Part shown: positions 1 through 4,090 of the stretch, one piece after another
How the letters are laid out: each line of letters starts with the position of its first letter
Position numbering within the stretch: position 1 is the first letter of the stretch
DNA from: Propionibacteriaceae bacterium
GTDB lineage: Bacteria > Actinomycetota > Actinomycetes > Propionibacteriales > Propionibacteriaceae
DNA: 5,085 bases
Direction of reading: 5' to 3'
Assembly: GCA_031268065.1 (NCBI GenBank)
Contig: JAIRXX010000024.1
Location: forward strand, 1 to 5,085
Made by a program: the position numbers and the translations under genes
Notes under the pieces: generated by a model
The model's input: the letters and a program-made list of their open reading frames with translations, nothing else
What the model was told of the DNA's origin: nothing
The model's database searches: none

Positions 1-7
1 ATTCTCG

Positions 8-13
8 TATAGT
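8..13 (+). promoter_or_regulatory. -10 box for tRNA-Glu
   Basis: TATAGT matches the bacterial -10 consensus at five of six positions. A start about 7 nt downstream (near 20) would leave a leader of only about 5 nt before the tRNA 5' end at 25. The -35 element would lie left of the window edge, so the promoter cannot be fully tested here. Confidence 0.45.
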
Positions 14-24
14 TCTTCGGGCAG

Positions 25-100
25 GTCCCCATCGTCTAGAGGCCTAGGACCCGGCCCTTTCAAGGCCGTAACGGCGGTTCGAATCCGCTTGGGGATGCCA
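25..100 (+). tRNA. tRNA-Glu (anticodon UUC)
   Basis: A full 76-nt cloverleaf is visible. The acceptor stem is GTCCCCA (25-31) with TGGGGAT (90-96), including a terminal G-U pair; the discriminator is G97 and CCA is encoded at 98-100. The D arm lies at 34-50. The anticodon stem CGGCC/GGCCG (52-56, 64-68) encloses loop CTTTCAA with anticodon TTC at 59-61. The T arm (73-89) has loop TTCGAAT. The D-arm sequence with TCTAGAGGCCTAGGAC is typical of bacterial glutamate tRNA. It decodes GAA/GAG; in many actinobacteria the charged tRNA also supplies Glu for haem synthesis and is used by the amidotransferase route to Gln-tRNA (family knowledge, not shown here). The fic gene ends 42 nt downstream on the opposite strand. 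Confidence 0.97.
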
Positions 101-107
101 GGGTGAG

Positions 108-127
108 TGCTCAAGTCAGAGCGTTTT
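108..127 (+). terminator. weak hairpin terminator after tRNA-Glu
   Basis: GCTC (109-112) and GAGC (119-122) form a 4-bp stem around AAGTCA, extendable by one T-G pair, followed by GTTTT. It is the only terminator-like element between the tRNA and the convergent fic stop codon. The stem is short, so this is tentative. Confidence 0.3.
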
Positions 128-142
128 GGCTGGTGTGCGGCC

Positions 143-1324
143 TTAGGGGTGGTTGTTCTCCGGGAGAAATGCGTCCATGCTCCCCACTAGTGGGGAGTAG
201 CCAGTTCTGGCGTCTCCGGCGACTAGACCGAGGCTGCGAAGCCTGTTGAGGTCGTGCGATAGCGTCTTGTCTGAACGTCCGGCATACGTCTCTGCCAGCT
301 CAGCAGAGAGATGGCGCAGCTGGGAGCGCGGTGTGGGTCCATCTTCATCCATAGCGAGCACCAGCATTCGCCGACGCCGTGACGCCTCGCCTTGGGTCTC
401 GTGCTGGAACACCTCGTGGATGTAATTCACCCAGGCTACGCGGCGTTGCATCCGCTGCACTTCGGTGATCTGTTCGCGGAGCATGTCCACGAAACCACTC
501 AGCGCGTAGTCGACGAAGCCTTGGACGTCGTTGTTCCGCGACGATGATGCAAGCCTCTCGTAATAATGGGAGCGGGTGCGGTTGTAATGGTCGGAGAGCA
601 GGTTTGAAGAGACCCAGGGCACCATCCCGCTCGTCGCCAAGATCGCGCACTCTACTGCCCTAGCTGTACGCCCGTTTCCGTCTCCGAATGGGTGTATCCA
701 GACCAGGTAGAGATGCGCGAGGATCGCCGTAGTGACGGCATTGAAGAATGCCAGGTCGCCGGGAATAGAGTCCGACTGTCCGCCGTCAAGCCTTGCGTTC
801 ACCCAATCGCAGAGCCGGTCGACCAAGTAAGGCACGTCTTCGGGCGGCGCACCCCGATACACGTTGCCGACGAGCAGCGTCGTCGTGGTGAACTCGCCGG
901 GGTGGACATGATCAGCGACATCAATCTGGGCCAGTATCGCGCCATTGCGTGATTTGAGCCACTGTGGGGTCAGCCGGAAATGATCGCCGCTCCAAGCCGC
1001 CTCGCGAATGGCGCTCAGCACTTCTGCAACGTTCCGCACTTCCTGCTCCAAGTACTGCTGCGAGGGGGGCAGTTTGCGATTCTTGTTTACGATCTCATCG
1101 ATCGCATCAGCAGAGAGGGTGTTCCCCTCAATCGCTGTGGTGGCCTGCACGCCCTTGTTGAGGTAGATCGATGCGAACTGTCGGGCGAGATGGGGTTGGA
1201 GCGGGGTGCCAGCCAGTTGGAAGCACGCCGAGAACGCCTCGCCCATCCGCATGCTCGCCTGGCTGTGGTCCGGGCGGTAGTTGAAAGTTATCCAAGGATG
1301 TGTCTGTTCGTATAGCCTGCCCAT
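143..1324 (-). CDS. Fic-family protein adenylyltransferase, self-inhibited class, with C-terminal winged helix
   Basis: This 393-residue protein carries the complete Fic catalytic loop HPFGDGNGRTAR at 211-222. H211 is the catalytic base, D215 the Mg2+ ligand, and R219/R222 bind phosphates. By family knowledge such enzymes transfer AMP from ATP to a hydroxyl of a target protein in the cytoplasm. An N-terminal inhibitory helix motif, TTAIEG (62-67, S/T-x-x-x-E-G), places it in the class with the inhibitor inside the same chain; E66 would block productive ATP binding. The start THPWITF (8-14) is typical of the Fic_N region, and YRGAPPEDVP (156-165) fits the target-clamping flap. Residues about 315-380 look like a winged helix, so DNA binding or autoregulation is possible. 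The ATG at 1324 is preceded in frame by a TAG and lacks a Shine-Dalgarno, but sits 6 nt after a -10 box, suggesting a leaderless mRNA. No antitoxin gene adjoins it. The target is unknown. Confidence 0.93.
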   Translation of the reverse strand: MGRLYEQTHPWITFNYRPDHSQASMRMGEAFSACFQLAGTPLQPHLARQFASIYLNKGVQATTAIEGNTLSADAIDEIVNKNRKLPPSQQYLEQEVRNVAEVLSAIREAAWSGDHFRLTPQWLKSRNGAILAQIDVADHVHPGEFTTTTLLVGNVYRGAPPEDVPYLVDRLCDWVNARLDGGQSDSIPGDLAFFNAVTTAILAHLYLVWIHPFGDGNGRTARAVECAILATSGMVPWVSSNLLSDHYNRTRSHYYERLASSSRNNDVQGFVDYALSGFVDMLREQITEVQRMQRRVAWVNYIHEVFQHETQGEASRRRRMLVLAMDEDGPTPRSQLRHLSAELAETYAGRSDKTLSHDLNRLRSLGLVAGDARTGYSPLVGSMDAFLPENNHP

Positions 1325-1330
1325 AAGGCA

Positions 1331-1360
1331 ATTCTACATAAATTTCACAAAATATGTCCA
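1331..1360 (-). promoter_or_regulatory. promoter of fic (probably leaderless)
   Basis: Read on the minus strand, TGGACA (1360-1355, five of six matches to TTGACA) and TAGAAT (1336-1331, five of six matches to TATAAT) are separated by 18 nt. The six bases TGCCTT then lead directly to the ATG at 1324, so transcription would begin at or next to the start codon. The region is markedly A/T-rich compared with its surroundings. The -35 hexamer is also the last copy of a tandem repeat. Confidence 0.6.
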
Positions 1361-1384
1361 TGATTTTGTCCATGTCTTTGTCCA
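1349..1384 (-). repeat. three 12-bp tandem repeats over and upstream of the fic -35
   Basis: On the minus strand the units are TGGACAAAGACA, TGGACAAAATCA and TGGACATATTTT. The TGGAC cores lie at exact 12-bp steps (1384, 1372 and 1360 as 5' ends). The copy nearest the gene coincides with the proposed -35 element. A 12-bp period is a little more than one helical turn, so a protein array would bind nearly the same face; an operator is the simplest reading. The winged helix at the Fic C-terminus is one possible binder (inference). Confidence 0.6.
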
Positions 1385-1455
1385 CTGGGTGCTTGGGCAA
1401 GACGGGGCGGTTCAGGCCAGCGGCGTCCCTGTTTCGCGTTGGGCGGAAACGGGAA

Positions 1456-1506
1456 ACCGGCCACACGCGCCCGACGGGCTGCTGCCGTCAAGTGTGGGTG
1501 GCCGGT
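1456..1506 (-). terminator. intrinsic-type terminator of the SH3b/M15 gene
   Basis: ACCGGCCAC (1456-1464) and GTGGCCGGT (1498-1506) form a perfect 9-bp outer stem. A nested GACGG/CCGTC hairpin lies inside. On the minus strand the stem is followed by TTTCCCGTTT, a broken T-tract. The stem begins 17 nt after the SH3b gene's stop codon. Actinobacterial terminators often have a strong stem and a poor T-tract, which fits. It would also separate that transcript from fic. Confidence 0.65.
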
Positions 1507-1522
1507 GTTTTCGCCGCTGGCT

Positions 1523-2848
1523 TTAGCTGGCGTAGAAGGATACGTGTACGTGGTCCTTGTGGTTCTGGGTGTCCGAGCCGCGATTCTCCATCTTTGTCCA
1601 GGAGCCTCGGGTCATCCGGTAGTTGCGCTGGTACCAGATTTGGTAGGTCACATGCAGCCGGTTTCCGTTCTTGATCACCCAGTCAGCGATTTTGTCGCCC
1701 AAGGCCTTGTTCTTCTTGTAGTTGGGGATCATGATGTCGATGGCCCGGCCATTGGGATGGTCGGAGGAGTAGGAGCTGGACGAACGCCAGCCGCCGATGG
1801 TGACGATCTGCGGGAAGTTCTCGCGGACTTCGAGCACAGCGGCTTTGCCGTAGCGCTCCAGGCGGTTCAGGCTGGACGAGCCTAGGTTCTGCGTGGTGTC
1901 GATCGCCTTGCTCTGGGTGTATTGGGTGTAGACCCAGCGAACCTTGCCGTCGTAGATGACCGAGGAGTAGTTGTTCTTCTTCGTCCCGGAGGCGACGAGT
2001 TCGGCGCCGTAGTTGAGCACGGTCACCTTGGACGACTCGACGTCGGCCGCAGAACGCATGTTCACCCCGGTGGCGTTGATGTAGAGCTTGCCGGTGGCTA
2101 TCGGGATGCTGAACGACGATCCGTTGGCCGGTTTGAAGTATCCGGTGAGAATCCAGCCGGTCTGCTTGTTGTAGACCACCTGCGAATAAGAGTCGTCATG
2201 GGAGCCGGTCAGCGCGACGGAACTCCCGGAGGGGACGTTGCCCAACGAGGCGCTGGTGCTGGAGGCCGTCTTGCGCAGAGTCAGTGTCGCCGTTGTGACT
2301 GCCTCGTCAGCGGGAGTGGTGTCCGGAGTGGTGTCCACCTGCTCGCTGAGGTATTCGGTGAAGAGCCAGCGGATGTCGCTGCCGTCTTTGGTTTCGGTGA
2401 AATCGCCCGAGACCCGCCCGGTGACCGAAACAGTCGTCCCCTTCTCCAGCACCTTGGTTATTTCCGAAGTGAGGCTCGCCTTGGTGCGCTGGTTGACGTT
2501 GACATTGGTCACCTTCTTGCCTGCCAAGCCGATCACAGCTGGTCCGGCCGAGGTGCTCTTCTTGATGAATTGTGAGGAGACGTAAGCAGTTTTTCCGCCG
2601 AATTGGATGGGCAGCCAGGAATTTGAAATGCCGCCGGTGGCCAAGACGATTGCGCCCTTGTCCAGGGTGGTCAGTATCTCGTCGGACGTGGAAGGTCCGG
2701 TGCGCACATTGAGTCGGCCAGTGGTCGCGTATGGCGTGGTGGCCGCCTCGGCCATAGTGGTGACTGCGACGCCGAGCGATGCGGCGATCATGGCGGTGGC
2801 GACGAGCCACGTTGCGGTCATTCGGAAAAGCGACGTAACAAAATTCAT
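1523..2848 (-). CDS. secreted cell-wall protein: four SH3b repeats plus M15-like zinc peptidase domain
   Basis: This 441-residue protein starts with a signal peptide (about 1-35, hydrophobic 12-29, likely cut after A-E-A at 33-35). Four bacterial SH3 repeats follow at about 39-96, 112-168, 184-240 and 255-312. Each has an L/V-N/T-hydrophobic-R start and ends in a W-hydrophobic-(x)2-Y/F-like strand. A Thr/Pro/Asp-rich linker (171-182) separates repeats 2 and 3. The C-terminal domain (about 328-441) contains SSDHPNGRAIDI with H364 and D371 spaced as in M15 zinc peptidases, and NHKDHVHVSF with H433 and H435, one of which would complete the zinc site. It resembles the ARB_07466-type M15-like domain. 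The likely role is extracellular binding and trimming of peptidoglycan stem peptides; the exact bond cut is not readable. Start ATG 2848 is supported by an AAGGAGG ribosome-binding site. A long structured leader precedes it and a hairpin terminator follows it. Confidence 0.88.
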   Translation of the reverse strand: MNFVTSLFRMTATWLVATAMIAASLGVAVTTMAEAATTPYATTGRLNVRTGPSTSDEILTTLDKGAIVLATGGISNSWLPIQFGGKTAYVSSQFIKKSTSAGPAVIGLAGKKVTNVNVNQRTKASLTSEITKVLEKGTTVSVTGRVSGDFTETKDGSDIRWLFTEYLSEQVDTTPDTTPADEAVTTATLTLRKTASSTSASLGNVPSGSSVALTGSHDDSYSQVVYNKQTGWILTGYFKPANGSSFSIPIATGKLYINATGVNMRSAADVESSKVTVLNYGAELVASGTKKNNYSSVIYDGKVRWVYTQYTQSKAIDTTQNLGSSSLNRLERYGKAAVLEVRENFPQIVTIGGWRSSSSYSSDHPNGRAIDIMIPNYKKNKALGDKIADWVIKNGNRLHVTYQIWYQRNYRMTRGSWTKMENRGSDTQNHKDHVHVSFYAS

Positions 2849-2856
2849 GGCAAAAG

Positions 2857-2863
2857 CCTCCTT
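2857..2863 (-). promoter_or_regulatory. ribosome-binding site of the SH3b/M15 gene
   Basis: Minus-strand AAGGAGG lies 8 nt before the ATG at 2848, a near-perfect Shine-Dalgarno with ideal spacing. It begins only 5 nt after the proposed regulatory hairpin (2869-2890), so folding of the leader could change its exposure. Confidence 0.85.
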
Positions 2864-2868
2864 GTCAT

Positions 2869-2974
2869 CCGGGATGGGGAAGATCCCCGGCTGTTGAGAC
2901 GGCTGGCAGGTCTTCCCCGCAGCCCAGTTCTAACCAAGTTGTGACTTGGTGAAAACTGAGCTACACCTGCCAAC
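2869..2974 (-). promoter_or_regulatory. structured 5' leader RNA with bulge-loop pseudoknot, candidate riboregulator
   Basis: Read on the minus strand in 5' to 3' order. P1 pairs 2974-2965 with 2911-2902 (10 bp, one G-U). P2 pairs 2964-2954 with 2929-2919 (11 bp, two G-U). A 3x3 internal loop follows, then P3 pairs 2950-2944 with 2939-2933 (7 bp) with tetraloop CACA. On the 3' side, 7 nt (GGGGAAG, 2918-2912) bulge between P2 and P1. After an 11-nt linker, P4 pairs 2890-2883 with 2875-2869 (7 bp, one bulged G); its loop is exactly CTTCCCC (2882-2876). Bulge and loop are perfect complements, giving a 7-bp tertiary helix. The Shine-Dalgarno follows 5 nt later. Architecture of this kind is typical of regulatory leaders, where ligand or protein binding decides whether P4 docks. 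I do not recognise it as a known riboswitch class. The structure is seen directly; the regulatory role is inferred. Confidence 0.6.
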
Positions 2975-2987
2975 TGCCTCGCCACTG

Positions 2988-2993
2988 ACATTA
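2988..2993 (-). promoter_or_regulatory. candidate -10 box for the SH3b/M15 transcript
   Basis: Minus-strand TAATGT fits the TAnnnT pattern and would start transcription near 2980, a few bases before P1 of the structured leader. No convincing -35 hexamer is visible 16-18 nt upstream, so an alternative sigma factor, an activator or another start site remains possible. Confidence 0.3.
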
Positions 2994-3019
2994 GTGAGAC
3001 TGGTGGTTCGGATGCCGGG

Positions 3020-3035
3020 TTAGTTGAGACTTTGC
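3020..3035 (-). repeat. 16-bp copy of the 3' end of the GroEL-apical-like gene
   Basis: The minus-strand sequence GCAAAGTCTCAACTAA is identical to 3186-3171, which encodes the last residues and stop codon of the upstream gene. The two copies lie in the same orientation 151 bp apart. Shorter relatives of the core GTCTCA(A)C occur at 3000-2991 and 2900-2892. This could be a remnant of a tandem duplication or short insertion, or a repeated protein-binding site. Confidence 0.55.
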
Positions 3036-3052
3036 TGAGGGGCCTCTCAGCA
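3033..3052. other. perfect 7-bp hairpin in the SH3b upstream region
   Basis: TGCTGAG (3033-3039) and CTCAGCA (3046-3052) enclose a 6-nt loop. No T-tract follows on either strand, so it is a weak terminator candidate for the upstream minus-strand gene, or a dyad operator. It overlaps the end of the 16-bp repeat. Confidence 0.35.
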
Positions 3053-3093
3053 TTCGCCGCAGCGGGAAAGTGCCTGGATTCGGGGTGTTTTGA

Positions 3094-3120
3094 GGCGGAA
3101 ATCCGCCCATTTCGGATGGG
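3094..3120 (-). terminator. overlapping hairpins downstream of the GroEL-apical-like gene
   Basis: GGCGG (3094-3098)/CCGCC (3103-3107) with loop AAAT, and CCCAT (3106-3110)/ATGGG (3116-3120) with loop TTCGG, form two mutually exclusive short stems 50-80 nt past the stop codon of the upstream gene. No U-run follows on the minus strand, so termination here is only a possibility. No other gene is seen between 2849 and 3170. Confidence 0.25.
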
Positions 3121-3170
3121 TGCGGACCCTTTTCAAATGGGGTAAAGCTGAACTTTAGACTCGGTGGGGT

Positions 3171-3860
3171 TTAGTTGAGACTTTGCGCTCCGGCGACGAT
3201 CCAGGAATGGGCCGCGTCACTGGCCCAGAGCTGGCATTCGCCCAAATTTTCCGCAGGCAGATAGCCAGCGTGCAGGTCTGCGCTGGGGACGAGTTGCGCC
3301 CCAGCCAACGTGCTTAGCGCCTCTTGGGCAGTGCGTTCCATGACAACTGGCCCGAGCCGCATCGTTCCCATCGCGGCGTTGGCCGCCAATTCCTCCAGCA
3401 GCCGTTGCCCGAAGCCGGGGGCAGCCACCACCAGTGGCCGGTCCTTGGCCTTGGCCAGGCGGATCGCCGGCAGCAATTCCCTGAGGTCGTTCAGCGCATT
3501 CTCAGCGACCAGGATCAGCGGCCCGTCCAGGATCATCTGCTGGCTGGGCCGGTCAGTGGTGAAATCGGCGCTGGCGAAGCCTCCAGGCAGTTTTTCAGCG
3601 GTGGCCAGCTTGGCGGCGACCTCAGCCCGTTCGGCATTGGTCAGCTCGGTGTCGCGCACGGGGAGGTCTACCACGTATTGCGGGGTCGGAAGATCGGGGA
3701 TGCTGGTCTGCGGGGCTTCGCGCAATTCCGCAGCGCGCCGTTTGGACGCCATCCGGTCAGAAAGCCACCCATAGACGACGATCACCGCGCCCAACACGAA
3801 TACGGCTCCGACGCCCCACCATTGGTTCACCTTCCCAGTGTATGCGCCAGGTGGAGCCAT
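3171..3860 (-). CDS. membrane-anchored protein with a lone GroEL apical-like domain
   Basis: This 229-residue protein has one membrane segment (about 14-33, a run of W, V, G, A, F and I). It is followed by a basic patch (DRMASKRR, 35-42), so by the positive-inside rule the long C-terminal part faces the cytoplasm. A Pro-rich linker (50-70) leads to residues 93-224, which follow the GroEL apical domain block by block: GGFASADF (GroEL GMQFDRGY region), LILVAENALNDLRELLP (FILLADKKISNIREMLP), RPLVVAAPGFGQRLLEEL (KPLLIIAEDVEGEALATL), and ENLGECQLWAS (EDLGQAKRVVI). The match covers roughly GroEL 191-335 only. The equatorial ATPase and intermediate domains are absent, so it cannot form an ATP-driven ring. 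Peptide or protein capture at the membrane is the natural inference, not proven. The start at ATG 3860 is preferred because AGGTGG lies 8 nt upstream; an upstream ATG at 3977 would add an unlikely basic tail. It is divergent from the aminotransferase. Confidence 0.8.
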   Translation of the reverse strand: MAPPGAYTGKVNQWWGVGAVFVLGAVIVVYGWLSDRMASKRRAAELREAPQTSIPDLPTPQYVVDLPVRDTELTNAERAEVAAKLATAEKLPGGFASADFTTDRPSQQMILDGPLILVAENALNDLRELLPAIRLAKAKDRPLVVAAPGFGQRLLEELAANAAMGTMRLGPVVMERTAQEALSTLAGAQLVPSADLHAGYLPAENLGECQLWASDAAHSWIVAGAQSLN

Positions 3861-3866
3861 CGCGTC

Positions 3867-3876
3867 CGCCACCTGG
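3867..3876 (-). promoter_or_regulatory. ribosome-binding site deciding the GroEL-apical-like start
   Basis: Minus-strand CAGGTGGC contains AGGTGG, close to AGGAGG, 8 nt before ATG 3860. It supports this start over the ATG at 3977, which would place the membrane segment more than 50 residues into the chain. Confidence 0.55.
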
Positions 3877-3902
3877 GTTATTTTCGCCGGACACCGCAAC
3901 TC

Positions 3903-3959
3903 GCGGCGGGCTGTTAGCCCGGTGGTCCGCCGCATTGGCAACCTTGGGCTTGCCAGGTT
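3903..3959. other. inverted repeats in the divergent intergenic region
   Basis: Two dyads are visible. GGGCT/AGCCC (3908-3912, 3916-3920) sits inside GCGGCGG/CCGCCGC (3903-3909, 3927-3933); the two stems share two bases, so they cannot both form completely. TGGCAA/TTGCCA (3936-3941, 3950-3955) are separated by 8 bp, with AACCT/AGGTT offset alongside. The second dyad has operator-like spacing between the two divergent genes. Confidence 0.35.
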
Positions 3960-3980
3960 GGAGGCAGAATGCGGCATTCC

Positions 3981-4004
3981 TGGATTGTTGCTGCTGGATT
4001 GTTG
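3981..4004. repeat. 10-bp direct repeat in the divergent intergenic region
   Basis: TGGATTGTTG occurs at 3981-3990 and again at 3995-4004, a 14-bp period with CTGC between. It lies 76 bp or more before the proposed aminotransferase promoter and upstream of the GroEL-apical-like gene on the other strand. It may be a regulator site; no gene is supported between 3861 and 4090. Confidence 0.4.
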
Positions 4005-4078
4005 GTTCCGGGGCGGACGCTGCCCCCGTCGTCATTCCACCGCTCGTCCCGCAGGCAGCCCAGGGCGCGGCTATTTAA

Positions 4079-4084
4079 TACGAT
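4079..4084 (+). promoter_or_regulatory. -10 box of the aminotransferase (probably leaderless)
   Basis: TACGAT fits TAnnnT and lies in a short A/T-rich patch (CTATTTAATACGATGAA). Six bases later comes the GTG at 4091, so the start codon would coincide with the transcription start. No clear -35 hexamer is seen, which is common for actinobacterial promoters. Confidence 0.45.
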
Positions 4085-4090
4085 GAACGG

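Noticed and set aside
1128..1466. Minus-strand frame with an MDKDMDKIMD peptide upstream of and overlapping fic, considered as a small antitoxin
   Set aside because: The repeated residues are a by-product of the 12-bp DNA repeat, the frame overlaps fic by nearly 200 bases in a different frame, and the inhibitory motif is already inside Fic itself.
1922..2575. Long plus-strand open frame of 217 codons
   Set aside because: It lies antisense to the SH3b repeats, has low-complexity G/V/R composition, and shows no family motif; it is a shadow of the minus-strand gene in G/C-rich DNA.
2905..2920. AGACCTGCC on the minus strand resembles the 3' part of a cobalamin riboswitch B12 box, and a kissing loop near the Shine-Dalgarno is also a cobalamin-riboswitch trait
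   Set aside because: The other conserved blocks of that class (GCCACTG, the GGGAA...GGTG...AATCC segment) are absent, and the ACCTGCC here is fully explained as one side of P1.
2857..3000. c-di-AMP (ydaO) riboswitch, expected before actinobacterial wall hydrolases
   Set aside because: The conserved CAGCTAAC segment and its partners are not visible on the minus strand.
3861..3977. Longer start (ATG 3977) for the GroEL-apical-like protein
   Set aside because: It adds 39 Arg/Ser/Pro-rich residues with no homology before the membrane segment, and ATG 3860 has its own ribosome-binding site at proper spacing.
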